Shown: positions 1 through 8,996, counted from the first letter of the stretch. The stretch is DNA of 64,000 bases from an uncultured Allomuricauda sp. (GCF_947499585.1 NZ_CANMOO010000004.1:1-64000); one strand, 5' to 3'. Notes: generated from the sequence alone by a model not told the origin. Numbers and translations are program-made.

Positions 1-77
1 GGCGAGACCGGTGATGCGACCTTGGGGGGGCAGACCGCGACTACCTATACGATAAACAATGACGATGTAGCGGCTGT
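1..77 (+). repeat. Exact 77-nt repeat, copy 1 (in Calx-beta array)
   Basis: This segment is identical to bases 373-449 and lies in the same reading frame. Both encode GETGDATLGGQTATTYT and the following TINNDDVAAV. The 372-base spacing equals one 124-residue Calx-beta unit. The array probably continues upstream of the window. Confidence 0.9.
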
Positions 78-2988
78 TGTTACCGTGGAGTTTTCACAGG
101 CAACCGGTTCGGATGCTGAGAACACAGGGGGTAACCTTCCGGTGCTGTTCATCACGGGAACGGTTGCCAACGCGACCACTGTGACCGTTACGGATGCTGG
201 CACTGGCGATGCGACCACTGGTGTTGACTATGCCTTTACGAGCCCACAGGTGATCAACATCCCTGCGGCAGTCTACGACGGCACTTTGGGCACCTCGATA
301 GCGATACCGACATTGTCCATAACGGGCGACACCGATGTTGAGGCTAACGAGACGATAGATTTGACCTTGGGGGGCGAGACCGGTGATGCGACCTTGGGGG
401 GGCAGACCGCGACTACCTATACGATAAACAATGACGATGTAGCGGCTGTCACCATTGCAAATGCAAGCGGAGCTGAGGACGGAGGAGATATAACAGTAAC
501 AGCCACTTTAGATAATGCAGTGGCAGGAGGTTTTACGGTACAGGTTTCTTCTGCTGATGGTTCAGCAACCTTAGCCGATAATGATTATACGGGAATTTTA
601 CAGACTCTTACTTTTGCTGGTACTGCAGGAGAAATTGAGAACTTTGTAATAACACCAACAGCGGATGCTGTTATAGAATTAGATGAAACATTGGCTATTT
701 CAATGAGCAATCTAGGAGCTACTACATTAACAATTGATATATCAGATGGGGCAACTGTAACGATAAACAATGATGATACTTGCGCTGCGGGGAATGCAGA
801 GCCAGTGCTTGACGGTTCGGTACTTACGACTTTTTGTGATGCATTTTCACAAGATCTAGATGTGTATACGATGAGTATTCCACCTGCAGGATCGGATTTG
901 CGTTGGAATGTTAGTGCTGATATTTCCAATAGTGGTACATATTTGCCAACCAGTACGGTAAGTTCAGCGGGCACCTATTTTGGTTTTTTCTATGACGCTT
1001 TAAACGACTGTGCCAGTCCAACTTTTAGTGTTACGCTAACACAAAACACAACACCCTCACCAGGTACAACAACAAACATTGCCACTTGCGATAATTCAGG
1101 TGAGGGGGATAGCGTGGTAGATTTAGATGACCAATTAGCAGGGGCAGATGTAGGTAATTGGTCTTTGACTGGCAGTCCAGGAGGAGCTTCTATTACCATT
1201 AATGCTAGCAATATTGTGAACTTTAATGGACAGCCTTTAGGTGATTATACCTTTACATATACAACATCTGGGGCAACAGCTCCTTGTGTTGACCAAACAG
1301 TTGATTTAACTGTTACCGTAATAGATTGTGCAATTCCTTGTGATGCTGGAACTATAGCACCTAGTTTGGATGTTTCTCAACCTACTGAGTTCTGCGATGT
1401 TGTTGCTGCCGATTTAAATACCTATGTAACCAATGCAGCACCAGCAGGAAGTGTACTTACTTGGAGTACCAATCCTGATCCTTTAGAAATTATTGCACAC
1501 AGAAGCAACATTGTATCGGCTCCAGGATCTTATTTTGGTTTCTTTTTTGATGAAATAAATAATTGTGCTAGTCCCGTATTGACAGTTTCGTTAATTAGAA
1601 ATATTACTCCTGTTGTTGATAGTACCGCGGGAGATACCCGTTGTGGGGACGGAACATTGACTTTAACTGCCTCTGTAAGCGACGGTAGCCTTTTAAGCTG
1701 GTACGCTAGTGCAAGTGGTGGAGCGGTATTAGGAACCGGTCCCTCGTTTGAGACTCCATCAATTTCAGCAACAACCTCCTTTTTTGTGGAAACTACTGCT
1801 AATGGATGTCCTTCACCAAGAGTAGAAGTAGTTGCTACTGTAAACCAAATACCTTCGCCGGGAACACCAAGTAATACTCTGGCATGTAATGCGGCAGGTA
1901 ACGGCGGTCCAACGGTTATAGATTTAGATGATACACTAACGGGTGAAGATTCGGGAACATGGGCAGTAATTACAGATCCATCTAGTGGAGCTCTATCAAT
2001 TGGCACAGATAATAATGTGGATTTTGAAAGTTTACCTTTTGGTAATTACGTATTTGAATACACTACAAATGGAGCTGGGGCACCTTGTGTGAACAGTTCG
2101 GTACAAGTAACAGTTTCAGTAAGCAATTGTATTGTAGATTCTGATAATGACGGCTTAACAGATGGAGAAGAAAATGATTTGGGTACAAACCCGAATAATC
2201 CTGATACGGATGGTGATGGTTTAACAGATGGTGAAGAAGTATTAGTAGTTGATGATCCAAGTACGACAGCGGTTCCGGAGAATGCAACGGATCCCCTTGA
2301 TAGTTGTGATCCTTTTTTGACTCCTGCCTGTAATCCTGAAGCTATTGATTTGGCAATTACAAAAGAAGTTGATAATGATACACCATTATTACAGAGCAAT
2401 ATAACCTTTACTATTACCCTTGAGAACACAACAATGGATAGGGTGTTGGATATTCTTGTCAATGATTTGATTGGTGATGGATTTGAATATGTTTCACATA
2501 CGGCATCAAAAGGGCTTTATGATCAAGTTAGTGGAATGTGGTCCATTGCTGAATTAATACCTGAAGAGAGCGTCACTTTAGAAATTACAGTTACAGTTAC
2601 AATTTCAGGGCAACTTCAAAATACTGCAACCATAGCTTCCTCTTTTCCAACGGATGCTGTGGAATCAAATAATACAGCAACAGTTTCTGTCCAGGTGAAC
2701 CAAAGTCCATGTCAAGATCCAGGAACCTTGTGCAACATCTTTTCACCTAATGGAGATGGTATAAATGATACGTTGGTCTTTATTGACCCCAATAATGAGT
2801 ATCCAAACAATATGTTAGAGGTGTTTGATCGCTATGGAAACAGCGTCTTTGAGATGCAAAGCTATGATAGCTCATGGGATGGAACAGGTAGCAGTGGCGA
2901 TTTACCAAAAGGCACCTACTTTTATATATTGGACCTTGCAGGAGACGGCACTGAAATAGTAAAGGGTTGGATTCAAATAATAAGATAA
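1..2988 (+). CDS. Large secreted Calx-beta/TSP3/DUF11 protein with type B T9SS C-terminal domain (5' end outside window)
   Basis: The reading frame is open from base 1, so this is the last 995 codons of a longer protein. In order I see two Calx-beta-like modules (about residues 1-258, ending in the motif TINNDD), a Cys-containing module pair present twice (about 260-445 and 447-710) with an Ig-like insert near 540-610, thrombospondin type 3 calcium repeats (713-750, DSDNDGLTDGEE), a DUF11-like domain (785-895), and a gliding-motility C-terminal domain (912-995, NIFSPNGDGINDT to KGWIQIIR). The last is a type B type IX secretion signal, so the protein is expected on the surface or outside the cell. 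The next two genes encode PorP/SprF-like and OmpA-like proteins, the usual partners of SprB-like adhesins. An adhesion role is inferred. The first 450 bases are richer in G and C than the rest. Confidence 0.9.
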   Translation, partial: GETGDATLGGQTATTYTINNDDVAAVVTVEFSQATGSDAENTGGNLPVLFITGTVANATTVTVTDAGTGDATTGVDYAFTSPQVINIPAAVYDGTLGTSIAIPTLSITGDTDVEANETIDLTLGGETGDATLGGQTATTYTINNDDVAAVTIANASGAEDGGDITVTATLDNAVAGGFTVQVSSADGSATLADNDYTGILQTLTFAGTAGEIENFVITPTADAVIELDETLAISMSNLGATTLTIDISDGATVTINNDDTCAAGNAEPVLDGSVLTTFCDAFSQDLDVYTMSIPPAGSDLRWNVSADISNSGTYLPTSTVSSAGTYFGFFYDALNDCASPTFSVTLTQNTTPSPGTTTNIATCDNSGEGDSVVDLDDQLAGADVGNWSLTGSPGGASITINASNIVNFNGQPLGDYTFTYTTSGATAPCVDQTVDLTVTVIDCAIPCDAGTIAPSLDVSQPTEFCDVVAADLNTYVTNAAPAGSVLTWSTNPDPLEIIAHRSNIVSAPGSYFGFFFDEINNCASPVLTVSLIRNITPVVDSTAGDTRCGDGTLTLTASVSDGSLLSWYASASGGAVLGTGPSFETPSISATTSFFVETTANGCPSPRVEVVATVNQIPSPGTPSNTLACNAAGNGGPTVIDLDDTLTGEDSGTWAVITDPSSGALSIGTDNNVDFESLPFGNYVFEYTTNGAGAPCVNSSVQVTVSVSNCIVDSDNDGLTDGEENDLGTNPNNPDTDGDGLTDGEEVLVVDDPSTTAVPENATDPLDSCDPFLTPACNPEAIDLAITKEVDNDTPLLQSNITFTITLENTTMDRVLDILVNDLIGDGFEYVSHTASKGLYDQVSGMWSIAELIPEESVTLEITVTVTISGQLQNTATIASSFPTDAVESNNTATVSVQVNQSPCQDPGTLCNIFSPNGDGINDTLVFIDPNNEYPNNMLEVFDRYGNSVFEMQSYDSSWDGTGSSGDLPKGTYFYILDLAGDGTEIVKGWIQIIR
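373..449 (+). repeat. Exact 77-nt repeat, copy 2 (in Calx-beta array)
   Basis: Identical to bases 1-77; identity ends at base 78/450. Just after it the DNA becomes AT-rich and codon use changes, marking the edge of the homogenised repeat block. Confidence 0.9.
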
Positions 2989-2995
2989 ATGAAGC

Positions 2996-3988
2996 ATGCC
3001 AAATAAAGTTGGTTTAAGAACATACGGAATATTGGCTTTAATGCTCATTGGAATCATGAGTGTTGGTATGGCTCAAAAAGAACCTCAGTATACACAGTAC
3101 ATGTATAATATTGGAAGTTTTAATCCAGCCTATGTAGGAACGGTTGAGTCTCCTGAGTTGGCAGGTCTGTACCGAGCGCAATGGGTAGATATTCCTGGAG
3201 CACCTACTACTATGCGGTTCGGTGTAAACGTTCCATTTGCTAATGAAAAAACTGGACTAGGTCTTAATGTGGTACATGATGAGTTGGGACCTTCAAGACA
3301 GACCTTTATCAATCTGGCATATTCTTACCAAATCAACGTTTCTGATATAACAAAACTGTCTTTTGGGCTGTCCGCTGGAGGATCTCTTTTAAGTTTGGAT
3401 TATTCTGAAGGTACTTTTGTAGACCCATCTGACCCAACGATTATTGGTGAAAATTTAAGTGATTTTTACCCAACTGTTGGCGCAGGACTTTTCCTTTATG
3501 AAGAAGATTGGTACATGGGGCTTTCCATCCCCAATTTTTTAACCAATGGATTGTACAATGATGAAGTAGCAACCATAGTTGAGGATAATATGCAGTTCAA
3601 TGTAATTGGAGGATATGTTTTTCAGATATCAGACAGGACCAAGTTTAAGCCAGCATTTTTAGTGAACTACCTTCAAGGATCTCCTGTTAACGTAAATTTA
3701 TCTGCAAATTTTCAGTTTATAGATGCACTCACTATAGGAGCTTCATATAGATTTGATAATGCAGTTAGTGGTTTAGCTGGTATTCAGGTTTCTAACGGAT
3801 TGTTTTTAGGATATTCGTATGATTACAATACAAATGGACTGGGAGAGTTTAGTGGAGGCTCACATGAGGCAATACTGAAATTTTATATTGGACGAGGTGG
3901 TTTTGGAAGCGGAAATTCCAAAGCAAAAAGTAAAGACAAAAAATTAAAAGGTAAACCAAAACAGATAGATTCTCCAAGATTTTTCTAA
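2996..3988 (+). CDS. PorP/SprF family type IX secretion system membrane protein
   Basis: This 330-residue protein has an N-terminal signal peptide ending near GMAQ (residues 24-27). The mature start QKEPQYTQYMYN and the following FNPAYVGT segment are the hallmark of the PorP/SprF family of outer-membrane proteins. The rest is beta-strand rich with a Lys-rich tail. Family members help export or anchor specific T9SS cargo, as SprF does for SprB in Flavobacterium johnsoniae. The gene starts 7 bases after the stop of the CTD-bearing protein and ends 1 base before the OmpA-like gene, so the three are almost certainly co-transcribed and this is probably the dedicated partner of the upstream protein. 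ATG at 2996 is chosen because an ATG at 2989 runs into a stop after five codons. Confidence 0.9.
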   Translation: MPNKVGLRTYGILALMLIGIMSVGMAQKEPQYTQYMYNIGSFNPAYVGTVESPELAGLYRAQWVDIPGAPTTMRFGVNVPFANEKTGLGLNVVHDELGPSRQTFINLAYSYQINVSDITKLSFGLSAGGSLLSLDYSEGTFVDPSDPTIIGENLSDFYPTVGAGLFLYEEDWYMGLSIPNFLTNGLYNDEVATIVEDNMQFNVIGGYVFQISDRTKFKPAFLVNYLQGSPVNVNLSANFQFIDALTIGASYRFDNAVSGLAGIQVSNGLFLGYSYDYNTNGLGEFSGGSHEAILKFYIGRGGFGSGNSKAKSKDKKLKGKPKQIDSPRFF

Positions 3989-3989
3989 T

Positions 3990-5936
3990 ATGGCACTAGC
4001 AAAAAAAATAAACGCTGCACTACTGGTATACTTTTTAGGTATGGTCATTTGTTTTGCCCAAAGTAAAAAATCAAAAGGGGACGATTACTTTTTCCAGTAT
4101 GACTATCAGAAGGCGATAAGTGCTTATGAGCTGGATATAGCAAAAGGCACCTTAACGCAGCAACAATTTCTGAATTTAGCCGATGCTTACTTCAAGACAA
4201 ATAATTTTGAAAAAGCTTCAGACGCTTACCTTTCATTGTACAAGAAAGATACTTTGATGAGCAACCATCATTTCAATAAAATGCTACAGAGCTTATCCAA
4301 AACTGCCAATAAAGAGAAAAAAGAAGCATTTTTAGCTACCATGTCTGCGAGTTTTCAAAAAGAATTTTTACAGAATTTGGAATTTAATACTCAACTGTTG
4401 GAGGATAGTAATGTAGGTGGCGAGATGGATTTTCAAATCTTTAACTTAAACGGCAATAGTCCACAATCAGATTTTTCACCTTCGTTTTATGGAGGGCAAT
4501 TGTTATTTTCAAGCGGTAGATTACAGGATACAAAGAGAAGATATGTTCCAGCTGGCGAAGGATATTTAAACATATATGAAGCAGGGTTGCAAAGCAATGG
4601 TCAAATTTTAGCCGCTAAGCCTTTTACCGGAATTACTAGCTCTAATTATCATAAAGCAACACCTTATTATTCGGAGGGATTGAGAAGTATCTTTTATGTG
4701 TTGTCAAATACCGAGGATGGGGAACTCTCTTTTGATGGCAACGGAAAAAACGCATTGGCGATAGGGATGCAGGTAAAAGATGGTAGGTTTCAATTGTTGC
4801 TTAAAGATTTGAGTACTTCTTTTTATTACCCTTTTTACGATGAAAAGACCGAAAAGCTCTATTTCTCAGCCAATTTTGATGAAGGTTTTGGGGGTACGGA
4901 CATTTACTTTGTGCATACCAATGGGGGTCAGATCATGTCAGCTCCAATAAATTTGGGACCTAGAATAAACTCAGCTGGGAATGAAATTGCCCCGTATATT
5001 TTTGAAGACAGCTTCTATTTTTCCTCAGATGTTTTTTATGGACTTGGAGGAATGGATATTTACAGGTCAAACATTGATGTAGGTGCATTTAGCATTCCCA
5101 TTAATCTTGGAAAAGGTATAAACTCTTCGGATGATGATTTTGGTTTAATCATGAGGAATGAAGGAGACGGGCTTTTAGGGTATTTTTCATCAAACAGACC
5201 TGGAGGAAAAGGGAAGGATGATTTATATGGTTTTAAGGTTGATAAAAAACCTGGTCTTAAAACAATTACGTTGAAAGGAAAAGTTGTAAAACGTAATAGA
5301 AAATCTGAGTTGGTAGATAAGGTAGCGGTCCGTTTACAAGATGTAAATGGTTCTATATTGGCCGAGACCTATTCTGATGAAGAAGGAAATTATAGATTAG
5401 AGATTCCTTGGCGAAAGGAATTGGTTTTGAAGTCATCTAAAGAGCGTTATTCGAACTTCGCAAAACGCTTTACAGAAGAGGATTTACGGGAAGTGGAAAT
5501 CATAAATTATGATGTTGAAATTTCTGAGTATGATGATTTGGTAGAAAAGAAAGAAGGGCAAGCCGTAGTAAAACTTAAAAAATTCTTCTTTGGAAGAAGC
5601 CTATCCCAACTTACCCCAGAAATAGAAACAGAACTTGATAAGGTTGTGGCATTTGTACAGGATTTCCCATCCGTACAGCTTCGAATAGAAACTTATACAG
5701 ATAGCAGAGGCGGCGGCAGCACAAATTTTAGATTGACCCAAAGCCGCTCGGATGCTATTAAAAAATATTTGGTTCAAAATGGAGTACCATCTTCCAATAT
5801 TTTATATTCCATTGGTTATGGTGAGGACAAAATTTTGAATAATTGTACAAACGGGGTTTTCTGTTTGGAAGTATTACACAAGCAAAACCAAAGATCATTG
5901 ATTGTAATTCTTAACGACAATGTTCTTTTTGAATAA
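3990..5936 (+). CDS. OmpA family protein with TPR, PD40 propeller and CarboxypepD_reg-like domains
   Basis: This is a 648-residue envelope protein. A signal peptide (about 1-24, ending CFAQ) is followed by TPR-like helices (25-105), a PD40/WD40-like beta-propeller (about 140-400, with repeats such as GGTDIYFV and GGMDIYRS), a carboxypeptidase-regulatory-like beta domain (about 427-500) and a C-terminal OmpA peptidoglycan-binding domain (about 530-648). The last carries TDSRGGG and RSDAIKKYL, with the Asp and Arg that bind diaminopimelate in the family. This architecture matches the OmpA-like proteins encoded next to PorP/SprF genes in Flavobacteria. It probably ties the surface complex to peptidoglycan. 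Confidence 0.9.
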   Translation: MALAKKINAALLVYFLGMVICFAQSKKSKGDDYFFQYDYQKAISAYELDIAKGTLTQQQFLNLADAYFKTNNFEKASDAYLSLYKKDTLMSNHHFNKMLQSLSKTANKEKKEAFLATMSASFQKEFLQNLEFNTQLLEDSNVGGEMDFQIFNLNGNSPQSDFSPSFYGGQLLFSSGRLQDTKRRYVPAGEGYLNIYEAGLQSNGQILAAKPFTGITSSNYHKATPYYSEGLRSIFYVLSNTEDGELSFDGNGKNALAIGMQVKDGRFQLLLKDLSTSFYYPFYDEKTEKLYFSANFDEGFGGTDIYFVHTNGGQIMSAPINLGPRINSAGNEIAPYIFEDSFYFSSDVFYGLGGMDIYRSNIDVGAFSIPINLGKGINSSDDDFGLIMRNEGDGLLGYFSSNRPGGKGKDDLYGFKVDKKPGLKTITLKGKVVKRNRKSELVDKVAVRLQDVNGSILAETYSDEEGNYRLEIPWRKELVLKSSKERYSNFAKRFTEEDLREVEIINYDVEISEYDDLVEKKEGQAVVKLKKFFFGRSLSQLTPEIETELDKVVAFVQDFPSVQLRIETYTDSRGGGSTNFRLTQSRSDAIKKYLVQNGVPSSNILYSIGYGEDKILNNCTNGVFCLEVLHKQNQRSLIVILNDNVLFE

Positions 5937-5942
5937 ACAACA

Positions 5943-7196
5943 TCAATTTAATACAACCCAACAATAGTATAACGCAAAAAGGGATAAGAAGAATATTCCT
6001 AGATATGTTAATACCTGCAATCCCATTTTAGGCCTATTTTCTTTTGGCACATCTTTACCCATAACTGTTTTAAGGTTCATCCATCCAATGAGCGGGGCCA
6101 TAACAAATGAGACAAATGTGGCCAAGGCTACAAGATTGGCCATATTGGCGCCAAATACAGAAATAACCACCCAATTGATCAAGGCCATTATGATTACGGC
6201 AATAGCAAAAGCATTTTTGCTTTTAAGCTCTTTTTTATGAGGGAAAAGCTTCTCAAGAACATCTATACTTACTCTGGATACAGCATCATGAGCGGTCATA
6301 CAAGTACTTAACATGGTAGCAAAAGCAGCTACTGCAATTAGAATATATGCCCAATTGCCAATATGAACCGTGAACAAGCTTACAACTTGATCGGCAAAAA
6401 CCACAGCACTTCCGCTAAGCTCGGTTCCCGTGCCATATAAGGTCATCCATCCAATAATCAAAAAGAAAATCGCTAACACGGCTGTTAAGATGTATCCCAC
6501 GTTAAATTCTTGAAGCGCAAGCTTTAAAGATGGCTTTTCCTTCATTGTCTTTAAATTTTCCATGCTCCAAAGACTTACCCATCCTGAAGCTTCAACAGCC
6601 GTGGGCATCCAACCCATAAGTCCAATTAAGAAAAGAATCCCCACTTCATTGAAAATCCCCGGTCTTTGGTATTCTTGAATATTAGGTACGGGACCTTTTT
6701 GTAACACTAGAACCGTGGTTATAACCAAAGCAATAAACAGAATAGAAATAACAGCTTTCAAAGAGTTTTCTAAAAATCGATATCTTCCAATGATGAGAAT
6801 TGCACTTATAAAAACAAAGAGGCATAATGCTATTGTGCTTACACCTATTCCTGAAATACTGAACAAATTCATGAAGAGTCCCGCAGTAACTACATACAAA
6901 GCAGCTAATATTGTGAACGTGGAGACAATGGTCACAAAAGCGTAGATCCAAAGATATTTTCTTCCTAAATTTAAGTAACCCTGTACCAAGCTTTTTTCGG
7001 TAACTGAAGTATAACGTATCCCGAACTCAAAAAAAGGGTATTTTAATACATTTGCCAATACTATAGGAATAACCATAACCCAGCCATATTGTGCGCCTGC
7101 TTTGGTTGATAGTACTAAATGAGAAGTGCCTATGGCCATACTTGCAAATAATAACCCTGGCCCTAGGTTTTTAAGAAGAATCTTTAGTTTTGACAT
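5943..7196 (-). CDS. Nramp-family transporter homologue lacking the DPGN motif
   Basis: A 417-residue integral membrane protein with about 11 hydrophobic segments. The N-terminus GPGLLFASMAIGTSHLVLST aligns with the first Nramp helix, but the metal-binding DPGN is replaced by GTSH. The TM6 MPH motif appears as MPTAVEAS. Canonical Mn2+/Fe2+ binding needs the Asp and Asn of TM1 and the Met of TM6, so substrate and mechanism may differ. Bacterial annotations usually call this divergent group 'Nramp family divalent metal transporter'. The gene is convergent with the OmpA-like gene (6-base gap) and divergent from the alpha/beta hydrolase. The fold call is firm; the substrate is unknown. Confidence 0.8.
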   Translation of the reverse strand: MSKLKILLKNLGPGLLFASMAIGTSHLVLSTKAGAQYGWVMVIPIVLANVLKYPFFEFGIRYTSVTEKSLVQGYLNLGRKYLWIYAFVTIVSTFTILAALYVVTAGLFMNLFSISGIGVSTIALCLFVFISAILIIGRYRFLENSLKAVISILFIALVITTVLVLQKGPVPNIQEYQRPGIFNEVGILFLIGLMGWMPTAVEASGWVSLWSMENLKTMKEKPSLKLALQEFNVGYILTAVLAIFFLIIGWMTLYGTGTELSGSAVVFADQVVSLFTVHIGNWAYILIAVAAFATMLSTCMTAHDAVSRVSIDVLEKLFPHKKELKSKNAFAIAVIIMALINWVVISVFGANMANLVALATFVSFVMAPLIGWMNLKTVMGKDVPKENRPKMGLQVLTYLGIFFLSLFALYYCWVVLN

Positions 7197-7289
7197 GAAA
7201 GATAAATGTACATCTGTCTAAAATAGTATATTTATGTTACTCCTTAAAAAATCCATCCTTTGAGGTGTCATTGACATAAAAATATTCAA

Positions 7290-8288
7290 ATGAAAATACT
7301 TTTTAAAACGCTCAAAGGACTAGTCCTTATAGTTTCAGCTGTTGCCGTTGTTTATTTTTTTGGTCCCCAAGTGGAAAAACCAAATTTGGATAAAACACTT
7401 CCTGTTGTAAGTTCGGATTTAGTTCAGTTGGAAAAATGGATCAATTTAAAAGAAGAGGCAATTGCTAACATAAAACCTGAAAACGATGCACAAATTATTT
7501 GGTCTGATAGCATTCCATCAAAAACGGAATATAGCATAGTTTACCTTCACGGATGGTCTGCAAGCAGGATGGAAGGAAACCCGTTGCACATTGAAACCGC
7601 TAAGCGGTATGGCTGTAATTTATATTTACCTCGTTTGGCAGGGCACGGATTAAATGAAGAGGAGCCAATGCTCAATTTAACAGCCAATGAAGTATTGGAT
7701 TCAGCAAAAGAAGCTATTGCTGTAGCAAAGCAATTAGGAAACAAGGTGATTATAATGGCCACTTCAACTGGAGGTACTCTGGCGTTGCATCTTGCCGGAG
7801 GTGATGCGGATATTGCTGGAATCCTTTTGTATTCTCCCAATATTGAGATTTATGACAAAAATGCAAAGTTGCTGGCTGGACCATGGGGAGTAAATTTGGC
7901 CAAAGCGGTTAAAAAGAGTGACTACCATGAATTTGAAGCTAGCGATACGAAGAAAAAATACTGGACAAGCAAATATAGGGTAGAGGCCCTTACACATTTG
8001 CAAGCCTTAGTGGACAATACTATGGTCCCAGAGACTTTTAAAAAAGTGACACAACCGGTCTTTCTGGGATATTTTTATAAAAATGATTCTATACAGGACA
8101 ATGTAGTATCTGTACCTGCCATGTTAAAAATGTATGGGGGACTTGGAACAGCAACCAATTTAAAAAGAAAAATTGCTTTTTCAAATGTTGGAGATCATGT
8201 AATGACCTCTTCTATAACCTCTAAAGATTTGGCTTCGGTTAAAATGGAGACAGAAAAGTTTTTTGAGGAAGTACTTGAAATCCAATAA
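7290..8288 (+). CDS. Alpha/beta hydrolase, N-terminally membrane-anchored or secreted
   Basis: This 332-residue protein starts with a hydrophobic segment (about 7-25) that could be a signal anchor. The hydrolase core has YLHGWSASRMEG (oxyanion region), the nucleophile elbow MATSTGGT with Ser159 (Ala replaces the usual first Gly of GxSxG), a likely acidic residue in FYKNDSI and a catalytic His in VGDHVMTSS. The family covers lipases and carboxylesterases; the substrate cannot be read from sequence. The tetR gene begins 63 bases downstream on the same strand, but a promoter-like sequence lies between them. Confidence 0.8.
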   Translation: MKILFKTLKGLVLIVSAVAVVYFFGPQVEKPNLDKTLPVVSSDLVQLEKWINLKEEAIANIKPENDAQIIWSDSIPSKTEYSIVYLHGWSASRMEGNPLHIETAKRYGCNLYLPRLAGHGLNEEEPMLNLTANEVLDSAKEAIAVAKQLGNKVIIMATSTGGTLALHLAGGDADIAGILLYSPNIEIYDKNAKLLAGPWGVNLAKAVKKSDYHEFEASDTKKKYWTSKYRVEALTHLQALVDNTMVPETFKKVTQPVFLGYFYKNDSIQDNVVSVPAMLKMYGGLGTATNLKRKIAFSNVGDHVMTSSITSKDLASVKMETEKFFEEVLEIQ

Positions 8289-8312
8289 AATTGTTAAAGT
8301 TTGAATAGATTT

Positions 8313-8343
8313 TTGTCAAACTAGACGACTGGTCATATATTTG
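8313..8343 (+). promoter_or_regulatory. Candidate promoter of the tetR gene (Bacteroidota type)
   Basis: TTG at 8313-8315 is followed after 20 bases by TATATTTG at 8336-8343. This matches the Bacteroidota consensus TTG-N17-23-TAnnTTTG. The TetR-type operator at 8322-8339 sits between and over these boxes, as expected for autorepression. The start codon is only 8 bases beyond the -7 box, so the leader would be very short. Confidence 0.5.
8322..8339. promoter_or_regulatory. Putative TetR operator 1 (upstream of tetR)
   Basis: The top strand reads TAGACGACTGGTCATATA. Its reverse complement matches the core of the perfect palindrome downstream of tetR (TAGATGACCAGTCATCTA) at 16 of 18 positions. 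It overlaps the candidate tetR promoter, which suggests autoregulation. Confidence 0.6.
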
Positions 8344-8351
8344 ACCCTTCA

Positions 8352-8951
8352 ATGGAAATTAAAACAATAAAAGGCGAACAGAAGAGTGATGCACTCCTTG
8401 AAAAAGGGATGGAAATCCTCTGGTCAAAAGGGTACAATGCCACCAGTGTAAACGATATTGTTCAGGCAGCCGGAGTTCCTAAGGGTTCTTTTTACTTCTA
8501 TTTTAAAAGTAAAGAGGATTTTACAGTTAAAGCCATTGGTAAGTATTTTGACACTATGTTTCCTCCAGCATTGGAGATTCTTAAGAACAAGGCGGTTTTC
8601 CCTAAACAGCGAATTTTAAACTTCTATGAGCATCGCGCTAAAGTGTTGAAGGAGGAGTTTGACTGTAAAATGGGATGTTTGGGATGTAACATGGTGAATG
8701 AAATGGCAGAACACAACGAAGAAATTCGTTTGGCTGTGCAGGTGAAGACTGAACTTGTGAACTCCTATATAACAGAAGTCGTTATTGAGGGACAAGAAAA
8801 TGGTGAAATTGATTCTGAGATTGAAGCAACTAATTTAGTTGCCTTTATGGAAGATGCAGGAAGAGGGGCCATGATATCCATGAAAGAACTCGATAGTTCG
8901 TATCCTATTGATAATTTCATGAAAATGATACGAACACTTATACTTAAGTAA
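8352..8951 (+). CDS. TetR/AcrR family transcriptional regulator
   Basis: A 199-residue repressor-type protein. The N-terminal HTH is clear: LLEKGMEILWSKGYNATSVN, then DIVQAAGVPKGSFYFYFKSK (about residues 13-60). The ligand-binding C-terminal half contains a cysteine cluster (C-x3-C-x2-C in FDCKMGCLGCNMVNEMAEH, about 105-125), which raises the possibility of sensing reactive or thiol-modifying compounds, as NemR does; this is inference. Related palindromic sites lie just upstream of the gene and between it and the RND transporter gene, so it probably controls itself and the downstream export genes. Confidence 0.9.
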   Translation: MEIKTIKGEQKSDALLEKGMEILWSKGYNATSVNDIVQAAGVPKGSFYFYFKSKEDFTVKAIGKYFDTMFPPALEILKNKAVFPKQRILNFYEHRAKVLKEEFDCKMGCLGCNMVNEMAEHNEEIRLAVQVKTELVNSYITEVVIEGQENGEIDSEIEATNLVAFMEDAGRGAMISMKELDSSYPIDNFMKMIRTLILK

Positions 8952-8962
8952 TTTTTTTTGAA

Positions 8963-8996
8963 ATAATTAATAGATGACCAGTCATCTATTAATTAT
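8963..8996. promoter_or_regulatory. Putative TetR operator 2, perfect palindrome
   Basis: Two 16-base arms (8963-8978 and 8981-8996) are perfect inverted repeats around a CA centre. The core is TAGATGACCAGTCATCTA. It starts 12 bases after the tetR stop and lies about 145 bases upstream of the RND gene. A run of T before it, not after it, argues against a simple terminator for tetR. Confidence 0.65.

Noticed and set aside
1-449. Possible CRISPR or phase-variation tract from the exact repeat
   Set aside because: The repeat is in frame, spaced by one protein module and encodes conserved Calx-beta sequence; spacing is far too long for CRISPR.
585-974. Open frames on the minus strand inside the large CTD protein gene (also 990-1211, 1530-2006, 2046-2462)
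   Set aside because: They mirror a well-supported coding frame with conserved domains, and show no domain or start signal of their own.
8963-8996. Terminator of tetR
   Set aside because: The palindrome has only a 2-base centre, its T-run is upstream and not downstream, and its core recurs at two promoter-proximal places, which fits an operator better.
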